A DNA stretch of 64,000 nucleotides, from contig CM060732.1 of assembly GCA_030704615.1 (NCBI GenBank), positions 68,675,053-68,739,052 of the forward strand, given 5' to 3'. The translations under genes and the position numbers were made by a program. Source of the stretch: Takakia lepidozioides (Eukaryota; Streptophyta; Takakiopsida; Takakiales; Takakiaceae). Positions 55,301-64,000 of this stretch are shown piece after piece (within the stretch, counting starts at the first letter, position 1; every line of letters begins with the position of its first letter). The notes beneath the pieces are model-generated. The model searched no databases, was not told where the DNA came from, and worked only from the letters and a program-made list of their open reading frames with translations.

Positions 55301-56090
55301 ACTTGCTCACCTTTCAAGCCCTTGGAGTCGGCTGGTTAGACTCAACTTGCTGGCTGCCACCCCGCGTTCCAGTGATAAATGGGCTCATTCACTTAGGTGG
55401 ATCATGCAAGGTGGGAAGCTCAATGAAAATCCTGGGTTGGGTTCAAGGGCGTGGCAGTCAATCTGGATGGCATGGTGCAAATTGTGTCCTTTCCTGGTTC
55501 AGCTAAGTCCCTCTTCCTTTAGCCAGGTGTTGAGACAACCTCTCTTTGGGAATTACAATCGGGATAAAGAAGCTCTGATTCCTTATTCTAAACGATGGGC
55601 GGAGTGGGAAGTTGCAGGTTTAGCCCATATTATTCATTTCTGGGATGACAGCTCCTTGTCCCTTATCTCTTCTGAATTTGCAGCGAAGCAAGTGTCCAAG
55701 CAAAGAGTTAATGCTAGCTGGAATGCAGTTATAGGAGATCTCCCTGACAACTGGACAAGAATACTGGCTGAACCTCACCTACAGCCTCTTCCCGGTTGGT
55801 TGGGGTATTGTATGGATTCCCAACCCAAGGCCATTTATGCTATTGCACATGATAGCTTTGGTTTACATGGCACTGGTTTTGAGGTGAGTAAAGATGGTAA
55901 TCTTCTCCTTCCAAAGTCAGTGAGTATTCCACAAGGCTGCAATTGCTTTGAAATAAGGGTTTTTTGTAAACTCTCAGGCAACCCCAACCCATTGCCTCCG
56001 ATGGATTTGAAACAGTATGGTGAGAATTTCCGCTGGTTTTTATCAGCCCCCCTTAAGCTGCTACAGTTTGACCCTGGGGAGTGGATATGA
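52350..56090 (+). pseudogene. Decayed LINE (non-LTR retrotransposon) ORF2
   Basis: Order of domains: AP-endonuclease pieces (FSWNIRGMGSD 52575; IIFLQETKLNDGK 52672; INVYAPNLSQ 52910), a spacer, and reverse transcriptase in a long open frame 53787-54938. RT motifs are FKTPGLDGLPVEFF, YRPITLLNSTYKIIAKALA, LMLDFEKAFDNINWDYLL, VRQGCLLSPFLF and LYADDTSLF (active YADD). After it come SLVGRALIVNQVA and a tryptophan-rich C-terminal region to the stop at 56090. Stops in the endonuclease part and frame changes near 53745, 54930 and 55240 make it inactive. No ORF1 or A-rich tail seen. Confidence 0.85.
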
Positions 56091-56146
56091 ATGAATAAAT
56101 GACATGATTCACCTTCGCAATGTGTTACTTGCAACCTGTTCCTAGG

Positions 56147-57546
56147 TAGGCAACTACTCTTGTGAGTTGTATGAGGAGACTGGCCCCTTGCGTAAAGGGA
56201 GTCAGTTAATGTTCGTGAGTGGGATAATTTCCGGAACTAACGTGTCGTTGTTGGTGGACACAAGAGCATCGCACTCCTTCATGACATCGGCAACGGCACG
56301 AAAGCTGGGACTCCCGACAAGTGATGTGGGCCTCTATTGAAGTGATTTCTGCCAAAGAAGAACCACAATTGGCGACGAGGTTGGCGTTCAATGTTCCTCT
56401 TCAGCAGGGGAGTTGGGAGGAACGTGAGAACTTCACCATGAGATCGATGGATTGGATCTCATTTTGGGGATGACATTTTTGAGCAAATCAGGAGCGGTCA
56501 TAGATGGTTGCAAGAGAGTAGTCACGCTATCGTGTAGGAATGGTGGCAAAGTTTTACGAGTTTCGAAAACGCCCAACCCAGTGGGAGGGCAAATAAACCT
56601 GCTGTCAGCAAAGGAGTGGGCCGTGGAAGAGCCACACGAGCCCCAATTTTTGCTTTACGTAAGACAAGTGGAGGGAGAAGGCAATAGGGAGCCGAGCCCA
56701 GATTAGATCAAGGGGATCTTGAAGAAATACCAGGATGTGATGTCGGAGGATTTAGCAAGCGACTTACCATCGCGAAGAGGAGTTGACCACAAGATTGAGG
56801 TGATACCGGGATCGGAGCCGCCTGCCAAGGCGCCCTACTGGTTGAGCGACAGAGAGTTGGTCGAGCAGAAGGCTCAGCTGAAGGATCTAATGTCAAAGGG
56901 GTTCATCTGGCCGAGTAAGACACCTTACGCAGCCCCGGTGCTATTCGCAGACAAAAAGGATGGGACGCTGCGGATGTGTGTCAATTACAGGGCTCTGAAT
57001 AAGGTGACTATCAAGAACCGGTACCCTTTGCCAAGGATCGACGACCTCTTCGATCGGTTGGAAGGAGAGAAGTATTTCAGCCGGATCGATTTGCGGTCCG
57101 GCTACCATCAAATCCGAGTGGCGGAAGGAGATGAGGAGAAGACCGCGTGCAGGACAAGATATGGTTCATATAAGTTCTTGGTGATGCCTTTTGGGCTCAC
57201 CAACGCACCCGCGACCTTTAGCACGCTAATGAACAACATTTTCCAGGAGTGGTTGGATGACTTTGTGATCGTGTACATCGACGACATCTTGGTGTACTTG
57301 AAAACAAAGGAATAACACCTGGAGCACCTCAAAAGGGTGTTCCAGAAATTGCAGGAAGGGAAGCTGTATGCCAAAACTTCAAAGTGCGAATTCGGGGTCA
57401 CAAAAGTGGAGTTCCTAGGGCATGTGATTACACAGGATGGGATCAAAATGGATGAACAGAAAAGTAATGGCGATCTTGGACTGGGAGCCTCTAACTTCGG
57501 TACCAGGAGTGCGATCATTCCTAGGACTCGCCTCCTATTACCGAAA
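56147..57546 (+). pseudogene. Family-1 chromovirus fragment: protease to RT
   Basis: It aligns with the intact polyprotein at 8303-3741 from GxxSCELY..TG to the start of the RNase H connection ([12 protein letters not shown]). The protease core is VDTRASHSF (the Gly of DTGA replaced by Arg), which should abolish activity. RT retains VYIDDILVY, then a TAA replaces Glu (57313-57315), and a frameshift follows KMDEQK at about 57462. At 57546 it joins an inverted piece of family-1 3' sequence; RNase H and integrase are missing. Confidence 0.85.
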
Positions 57547-57800
57547 GTATATCCTCCCCGAGGATCGAATCGCCTTACTGCAACAACATTACTTGCGACT
57601 GCTCATGATGCCGCTTTTGGCATCACCTTGAGCAAGGGTTCATCTTGAACACTTTTTGACTAGGAAGATAACCTTGAACCAACCGGCCTGAGGTACGGGA
57701 ACACGCCGAAGCCGCACTTTTTCTTCGTCCCGAGGCTACACGATTATAGTACGTGAACGGAAGCACGTAGCTTCCGCGTTAGTCCGTACTACAAGGCAAC
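57547..57800 (-). mobile_element. Family-1 3' internal fragment (opposite orientation to 56147-57546)
   Basis: It matches 3094-3380 of the window in the same strand sense as the minus-strand element, with a deletion (the stretch corresponding to about 3223-3268 is missing). The junction at 57546/57547 is therefore head-to-head between two pieces. Confidence 0.75.
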
Positions 57801-57997
57801 CAAATCAAGGAAGATGAATCTAGACTAAGTAGGAATTAATTCCTTACATAGTCGAAAACATGGAGAAGTAAGGAGAAAAGATAGAGCTGAAGTGTCCACC
57901 CAACAGAGTCGATGAACCTATCCAGCAAGAAGAAGGAGAGCAGGACCTAGTCTACCAGAAAACATGCTACATACTGCCTTGTTTCCCTCATAAGTAA
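57801..57997. other. Short unassigned segment
   Basis: About 200 bp of A/G-rich sequence between two family-1 pieces; nothing recognised. Confidence 0.4.
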
Positions 57998-58982
57998 TGT
58001 CGCGTACCTCACTTCACTTCGGTAAGCTCCCCTTCAAGTCATAGTTACTTGCTTTGATGCGCGCGCCTAATTCCCAAACTGGCCATCGGGCCAATTCGGA
58101 GCTTCGGCTGCTAACCGGGACATAACGGTCCCCCTTTGCTCCTCCACAAGACCCTCTCTCAATTTGGGCCTAGTGGAAATTCCCTTTGGTTGTTGGCAGT
58201 CCAGAACTGCTCCCCACACCTTGGTCGCTTTCCGGCTCGCACGCTTACTCACTAGTTTTGGTCACCAACGGGCTTGCACCGTTCTCGGGGTTACTACTCC
58301 CTATATATACTTCTGTGACTGTCCGCGGGGGTTTCACAAACAACACCATCCTTTTATGGCGAACCACCACGAAAACCCTCGATTCCCGGCGATGAGTCGC
58401 GGTGAGTCTTGGCCCACTCAGCACGACCCCATTGGACCGTGATGAGTCCTAAGACTCCCCACGACTCCCACCACAAGGTCTCTACCCCATGGTGAGTCAT
58501 ATGTCACCCCCACTAAGACCCACTAAGCTACCACCACTCCTCGTGGACCCACCCCCACTGCAACCCGGTGTGCGGGGCTCCACCTAGTGAGCGCCTCCGC
58601 CTCCTTGAGTGCCTTGGGCACTCAATGGTGCTTCAGCCCCCATTCCTATTGTTGCCACTGCCCCCACCACAGGGGCAGCCCCTCTTGTGTCCCGACCCCC
58701 CGCCCTTAAGGCAAAGGGCGCGACACACACCCCTACCAACAGGGAGTCGATGTCCTCATCGACTTGTCCATTTTGTAGAAACTAACATCCAAGTTGTGGC
58801 GTCCCACATCAAGGAGTTTGTTTCCATACCATGGCGTCTCATGGCAAGAACCAAACCCCCACTTGACTCTACTTGTCACTAGCTAGTTCGGCCGACTTTC
58901 TCCAAATCCCGGCCAAGGGTGGAGCCTCTCAAGCTCCACCCAGTGCACTCTTCTTGGCCCACTTCAGGGCCAAGGAACGATT
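57998..58982 (-). mobile_element. Family-1 LTR (57998-58725) plus 3' internal sequence
   Basis: The LTR starts TGTCGCGTACC and ends GCGCGACA. It is clearly diverged from the identical pair at 2109/8359, so older. It is followed by the same internal sequence as 2835-3080 up to GGCCAAGGAACGATT. Confidence 0.85.
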
Positions 58983-59203
58983 TTGTTTGGAATGGTGATG
59001 CATGTTATGATCGGCTAGTGTGTAGGATGCATGCTAGCTTACAAAAGTGGGAGAGGTAAATTGGATTAATCGTGTGTTTGCACAGAGCCGAAATCGGGTG
59101 ACTCCCGTCCAAGGGGCAAGGAAACTTACGCCTTCTTTGGGAGTTCACGTGCTAGTGCGCACCTGGCGCGTGCGCGTACTATAATTGCGCTACCGACCTT
59201 GAC
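58983..59203 (+). mobile_element. Family-1 3' internal fragment, inverted
   Basis: It is the reverse complement of 3390-3605 (GGAATGGTGATGCATG ... AATTGCGCTACC). It adjoins 58982 in opposite orientation, a second inverted junction. Confidence 0.8.
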
Positions 59204-59249
59204 ATAGTCATGTTCGCACGATATTTACTTAGAGCGTCCATATTGGCAT

Positions 59250-59480
59250 GTTTGTTACTGGCTCTATGGATGATCTTAAAGTCATAGTCTTGAAACATCA
59301 CGATCTATTGTCATCTCCTTCCATATGCATAATTCATAATAGCCAACCATCCCAGGGGTTTATGATCGGTCATTATCGTGAAAGGGGTCTAATAAAGATA
59401 TTGTTGAAAATTATGCATGATGCCCCAAACCAACGCGTAGTACTTGTCTTCCATGAGGTGAGAGACTCGAGATGATGCAA
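59250..59480 (-). pseudogene. Gypsy RNase H fragment of a third element
   Basis: The minus frame reads MEDKYYALVWGIMHNFQQYLY, a stop, then TPFTIMTDHKPLGWLAIM. This is the E-x-x-Y-A-x-V-W-G..TDHKPLxWL core of Ty3/gypsy RNase H. It differs from families 1 and 2. The flanks to 59676 are unassigned. Confidence 0.65.
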
Positions 59481-59676
59481 CTAAGAGCCGCTTCACTTTT
59501 TGGCTACTACCCCCATTTCTATGCAGGGAGGATGTTTCTTTTGGAGGTTTGAAAGTGCCTTGCAAGCATACCGTAGGTTCATAGCAGATTAGGCACCCCA
59601 GAGCCTAAAAATTATTAAATTTGGAATATTCTTTTTAGGCATTTTGAAAAATGATTTATGTAAAGTAGACATTTTT

Positions 59677-60903
59677 TGTCGCGCACCTCAATTCGGTAAG
59701 CTCCCCTTCAAGTCATAGTTACTTGCTCTGATGCGCACACCTAACTCCCTAACTGGCCGCCGGGCCAACTCGGAGCTTCGGCTGCTCACCGGGACATAAT
59801 GGTCCCCCTTTACTCCTCCACAAGACCCTCTCCCAATTTGGGCCTAGGGGAAATTCCCTTTGGTCGATGGCAGTCCGGAATAGCTCCCCACACCCTGGTC
59901 GTTTTCCGGCTCGCACGCTTACTCACTAGTTTTTGGTCACCAACGGGCTTGCACCGTTCTCGGGGTTACTACTCCCTATATATACTTCTGTGACTGTCCG
60001 CGGGGGTTTCACAAACAATCATGCCATTTTATGGCAAACCACCACAAAAACCCTCGATTCCCGGTGATGAGTCGCGGTGAGTCTTGGCCCACTCACCACG
60101 GTCCCATTGGACCGTGATGAGTCCCAAGACTCCCCACGACTCCCACCACAAGGTCTCTGCCCCCATGGTGAGTCCTATGCCACCCCCACTAAGTCCCACT
60201 AAGCTACCACCACCCCTCGTGGAACCACCCCCTACCGCAACCCGGTGTGCGGGGTTCCACCTAGTGAGCGCCTCCGCCTCCTTGAGTGCCTTGGACACTC
60301 AAGGGTGCTTTAGCCCCCGCATCTATTGTTGCCACTGCCCCCACCACAGGGGCAGCCCCTCTCGTGTCCCGACCCCCTGCCCTCAAGGCGAAGGGCCGCG
60401 ACACACACCCCTACCAACAGGGAGTCGATGTCCTCATCGACTTGTCTATTTTGTAGAAACGAACATCCAAGTTGTGGCGTCCCACATCAAGGAGTTTGTT
60501 TCCGCACCATGGCGTCCCATGGCTAAGAACTAAACCCCCACTTGACTCTACTCTCCACTAGCTAGTTCGACCGACTTCCTCCAAGTCCCGGCCAAGGTTG
60601 GGGCCTCTCAAGCTCTTCCCAGTGCACTCTTTTTAACCCACTTCAGGGCCAAGGAACGATCCTCCCCAAGGATCAAATCGCCTTACTACAACAACATTTG
60701 CTTGCGACCGCTCGTGATGTCGCTTCTTGGCATCACCTTGAGCAAAGGTTCGCCTTGAACCCTTTTTGACTAGGAAGATAACCTTGAACCAACTGTGCGC
60801 CCTAATCACTACAATTGGGTCCGCCTTGGAATGCTGGCCTGAGGTACGGGAACACGCCGAAGCCGCACTATAACTTCGTCCCGAGGCTACATGATTATAG
60901 TAA
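59677..60903 (-). mobile_element. Family-1 LTR (59677-60403) plus 3' internal sequence
   Basis: A third LTR locus (TGTCGCGCACC...GCGACA, 727 bp) followed by sequence matching 2835-3330, ending abruptly at GATTATAGTA (60902). The LTR differs from both 2109-2834 and 57998-58725. Confidence 0.85.
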
Positions 60904-61306
60904 GAATGTTGGTTCTGAGTGGTACCTCTGTAATCTGCCTTATGGCTCTCTGTAAGGTTATTTTTTCCTTACCTCTTCTTCAATAAATTTGTCAGGGCTA
61001 CAATCCCTCTGTTTCTTAAAAAAAATAAAAAAATAAAAATAATGAAGTAACGGTTCACAATCAGGTGGAAAAAATAACCACCAGGGAGGCCCTTATTTAG
61101 GCTAGCTTCGGCTGGCGTCATATACCTATATATATAAATATATAAATATGTGTAAGCTAGAGGATGGCACCTTACGCGCTAAGGTACCCTCCACACAAGT
61201 ACACTGAGAAATTTGAGCCAGTTCTTTACGTCTCATGGGGCCACTGTCCCGCGTTCTTTTAAAAACAACATGTTCTTTCCATTTTTGAAAAAAAAAAGAA
61301 AAACAC
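60904..61306. other. Unassigned DNA with retroposon-like 3' tails
   Basis: 60904-61040 ends in TTCAATAAATTTGTCAGGGCTACAATCCC..GTTTCTT followed by an A-rich tail; 61230-61290 carries a related tail. These look like 3' ends of 5'-truncated retroposons. Confidence 0.4.
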
Positions 61307-61512
61307 ATGGGCTGGTAGCTCAACTAGTAAGTGCACGGTGTGTCGCCGTGGTGGTTCGGGGCTCAAACCCGTTGTCGTATGGGAATGTTCGTATCGTCCT
61401 GTAGGCCTCATGGCCCATAAATGAAAGGGGGTTAATTTGTCCCCCTCCTCAAGCGCCTGAATTGTGGGCTGTCGCTCTCAGGTTTCCTTTATATTTTAAG
61501 AAAAAAAAAAAC
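61307..61512 (+). mobile_element. tRNA-derived SINE, full length
   Basis: GGGCTGGTAGCTCAACTAG (A box), GGTTCGGGGCTCAAACCCG (B box), a body with GGCCCATAAATGAAAGGGGG, a 3' end GTGGGCTGTCGCTCTCAGG and poly(A). It is the best reference for the interrupted copy at 19200-20645. Confidence 0.85.
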
Positions 61513-61559
61513 TTTGGTGAGTTACATACTATTTCTTGAAAATACAGAAAGCTACTAGG

Positions 61560-61974
61560 TAGTGTGAGATCGATGTCAGATCTACGGTCCTGTTAGTGGC
61601 ATGTGTAAGTCGTCACGTAGTAGTAGTATATATAGACATGCCGCCAGCGGGTTTGACAACTCTCGGGAGCAACAGGGAGAGTCATGGGGCAGCAGCGGAG
61701 GACTAGTATATATATCCTCTGCACTTCTCACCCGCATCAGAGCACCTAGTTTTGCAGTTGTCTCTAGGGATCCTCCTCATGTTTGCATTTTGCATGTTTT
61801 CTGAAGTCCCACTTTAGTCCCCTCCATACTCACATAAGACCTTGTAGAAATCCTTCCAGCCTTTAGTTTATTTGCAGCTTCAGCTTGAGGTGTTACTCCT
61901 TAGATCCCTGTTGCAAGCGCGTAGTCAGAAGAAGTCAGTGGTTCAGTTTTAAGTTTCTCTCAGCTTGTGATAAT
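61560..61974 (+). promoter_or_regulatory. F-box upstream and leader copy driving a truncated F-box locus
   Basis: The same order of blocks as 23220-23665: GTGTGAGATCGATGTC, GGACTAGTATATATATCCTC (TATA at 61707-61715), GCATCAGAGCACCTAG, TTGCATTTTGCATGTTTT, and GTTTCTCTCAGCTTGTGA at the place where the start codon should follow. The ATG is replaced by ATAATCACC. Confidence 0.65.
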
Positions 61975-62330
61975 CACCTTAGTCCTCACCAGTTGTGAAA
62001 CGCATGCTGATTGAGCAGGTTACTAACGATTGTTGGCTTGGAATACTGATATATGATCCCTAACCAAATGAACCATGAATAGTAACCTACACATGCTTCT
62101 CAAGTACCAGTGAGGATCGACCGAGGTGATGAGGAGTCTACGATAGGTGCTAGTTTATCTCAGCTTGTCCACCCTAGTCCTCACTCAGTTCCAGCACCTC
62201 TCGTAGCCTCCTCATCACCTCGGTTGATCCTCACTGGTACTTGAGAAGCACATGCTGATTGAGCAGGTACTATTGATGGTTGGGGTTCCTACAAGATAAT
62301 CTTTCTCTGGGCTGTCATTGTCTTAACAAC
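61975..62330 (+). pseudogene. Rearranged F-box fragments including an inverted repeat
   Basis: 61978-62035 and 62190-62320 both match the F-box coding region around 24118-24240 (CACCAGTTGT..AGCATATGCTGAT.GA.CAG; GATGGTTGGGGTTCCTAC; ATTTTCCTCTGG). Most of the gene, including the F-box, is missing. The two related pieces flank and include the hairpin at 62093-62253. Confidence 0.7.
62093..62253. repeat. Long hairpin: 59/61-bp inverted repeat with 41-bp loop
   Basis: Arm 1 is 62093-62151 (starting ATGCTTCTCAAGTACCAG), arm 2 is 62193-62253 (ending CTGGTACTTGAGAAGCACAT). Pairing is nearly complete, with about four mismatches, at least one of them a G-U in RNA, and a 2-bp offset near the base. Arm 2 is homologous to F-box coding sequence (24118-24175), so arm 1 is antisense to it. 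Confidence 0.85.
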
Positions 62331-62459
62331 CACAGTGAATGCATGTTCGATATGGGTCTGAGTTGTATTGGGCACTGATGTATACCATGTATGGACTTCA
62401 ATCTAGAACGCTATGTGGGTTGCTATCTGCCAGGCCCATTCCCTGTTGCATGGTGGCCC

Positions 62460-63560
62460 TTAGCTCTGAGCCTCTCCTGGGCAGGCTGAATTTCAGTGTG
62501 GAAGTTCTTTGTGGATGACCTGTTTTAAATCTTTTATTTGTCATTTGTTCCCAGTGTTTGACCAGGCACTTCTTCCAGGCGACAACTCTTGGCTTTGATG
62601 AAGGTAATTCATCACCTCTCCACTATCTACACATTGGAGTTTTGAGCGATTTTTGAGATGATATGAACACCTCAGATTTTAACCCCTAAACCCTGAGTTC
62701 AAAAACCTAAAGTGGAGCTGTGACAAAAGTTAACAGCCTGATTCAATGCTGAATTTACTCAGACCACAATTATGGCTACTTCAAACCCAGGGTAATATCA
62801 GCTGAGTGCTTGTGGGTTATGCGTCAGATTTGCTCTACAAGGATGTTGGCTGGCTTCCTTCCTTTGCATAGAAGAGTATTGGGGCAGACTTAACTCCTCA
62901 ATTAGTTAACCCTACCTTGATTCCACCATCTCGGATCCATCTTGAGAACCTTTTACCATATTAGTGGGTGTGTATTGAACTCCAGAGTGTCCACTATTGG
63001 AAAAAGGTTGTTTAACTCCCCTTGATTGTAAGCTTTCTGGCCTTCTTGCAGAGTTAGATATCATAAGATCTGTGTGGAGTGCGTGGGAGCAAGAAGACAC
63101 AGAGGCTATGAACAATACTTTGGCGGGTACTCTGGAATCTTAAATTAGCAAAACATCCGCTCAGTCCTAGTCGGTACCATGTTCTTAGTTGCTTATACAT
63201 CTCCAAGAAAATTCCAGAGGCATGCAGTCTCCCTCGGACGTTAAAGGTGACTGAGGCTTCTTATCCTAGGTCCCAATCATGGCCATAATCTATATGCTGA
63301 AGCTTTTAGGCACATGCAATGAGCAAAAATAGATGCCACATTGCAGCCTTCCTTGTCTACTTTGCATGTTCTTATCCTCAGTTGTGAAAATGGCACAAAT
63401 GTACATGACTTGTTGTACTTTATCCTTTTGCTTTTGTCTGCTTCTCTGAATTCAGTATAGGTGTTGCTTGGGTTCCTGGGTCAGTCTGCTGGGGCTCAGC
63501 CAGTGGTGAAGTGCCAGATTATGCAGCCTGTGTTGGCCTGCAAGCTTCTTTAGATATCAG
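62460..63560. repeat. ~1.1-kb dispersed repeat, inverted copy of 29620-30715
   Basis: Reverse complement of the 29.6-kb repeat across its length, with small indels. No gene recognised. Confidence 0.75.
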
Positions 63561-63633
63561 ATGGCCCAGTTTGTTCGATGTGTAGGAATCCATATGGCCC
63601 AGAGGGATGTCATGTGTTTGGATCATGTGGTCT

Positions 63634-64000
63634 TGGCAACCACCGCTTCCACCAAGCGGCTGATGGAATCTTCGGACAGCTCCTTGGTTGCCCGAGTCAT
63701 GTTCAATTGTCGGGGTTTTGCGCATTTCTTGGCCATGTGCCCAGGCTCCCCGCAATTAAAACACACTCCATCGAAGGTCGCCTTCTGTCCGCAATAAGCC
63801 GCCGCACCTGATTTTTCTTTTGGAGCACCGGGTGCCGCCTTGACGTGTGAAGGCCCTCCCTTCGATTTCCATGTGCCATTGTCGTTGTGTGGCCTATCCC
63901 ACTTCTTTTCCGGTCGAAATGAGTCACTCTCGCGCCGAGTCTTCTTGTGGTTCAGCTCCGTACGACCTTGTTTTTCGCCCCTAGGGACAACCGAGAAACA
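63634..64000 (-). pseudogene. Family-1 chromovirus gag fragment, running off the right edge
   Basis: It matches 7157-7525 with scattered changes. The minus frame includes the zinc knuckle [14 protein letters not shown] and the K/R-rich region before it. It joins unrelated DNA at about 63633 (protease onward absent). The rest of the element, if any, is beyond the window. Confidence 0.75.

Noticed and set aside
61310-61380. Functional tRNA gene
   Set aside because: Same reason: it is the tRNA-derived head of a SINE with a body and poly(A) tail.

Overview
The window looks like nuclear DNA of a land plant, most likely a seed-free one (fern, lycophyte or bryophyte grade; this placement is inference). 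The evidence is a chloroplast-targeted RIQ/DUF1118 grana protein gene, F-box genes, PPR fragments, intron-bearing genes with GT..AG borders, chromodomain Ty3/gypsy elements, LINEs, and tRNA-derived SINEs with A-rich tails. Most of the window is transposon-derived. Only two protein-coding host genes look intact: an F-box gene (23665-24927, +) and the RIQ-like gene (28184-28819, +).

Layout. 1-907 is the 3' end and LTR of a gypsy element (family 2). 908-2104 and 9085-10033 are two halves of one decayed minus-strand MULE-like transposase gene, split by a complete chromovirus (family 1, 2109-9084, minus) with LTRs identical by eye, a CACTG target duplication, an initiator-Met-type PBS and a 1520-residue polyprotein. 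Divergent from the MULE-like gene is a multi-exon plus-strand locus (about 10.5-18.1 kb). It combines a ParB/sulfiredoxin-like DGNHR region with a methyltransferase-like DIPNG region. Sixteen near-perfect palindromes of one family are scattered through its introns and 5' flank. 18.4-22.8 kb holds inverted copies of F-box upstream DNA, a SINE split by a 1.2-kb insertion, and a terminal-inverted-repeat element. The F-box gene and a PPR remnant follow, then the RIQ-like gene, then mostly unassigned DNA to 37 kb, which includes a Uma2-like PD-(D/E)XK pseudogene.

37.1-44.6 kb holds a small LTR with heat-shock-element-like palindromes and a decayed, rearranged family-2 element (minus). Its primer binding site is complementary to its own predicted RNA 5' end, which suggests self-priming. 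44.9-48.8 kb is a 42-bp tandem array and several SINEs. 49.0-52.2 kb is a second, broken copy of the F-box/PPR segment. 52.3-56.1 kb is a decayed LINE. 56.1-60.9 kb is a mosaic of broken family-1 pieces with two further LTRs. 61.5-62.3 kb is a truncated F-box copy that retains a TATA-bearing upstream region and ends in a 60-bp-arm hairpin. The window ends in a 1.1-kb inverted repeat and another family-1 gag piece.

The most unusual items are the candidate self-priming plant chromovirus, the palindrome family, the ParB-like/methyltransferase-like locus with a divergent MULE-like gene, and the hairpin made by inverted duplication of an F-box gene. All homology calls come from motif recognition by eye; no database or computation was used.
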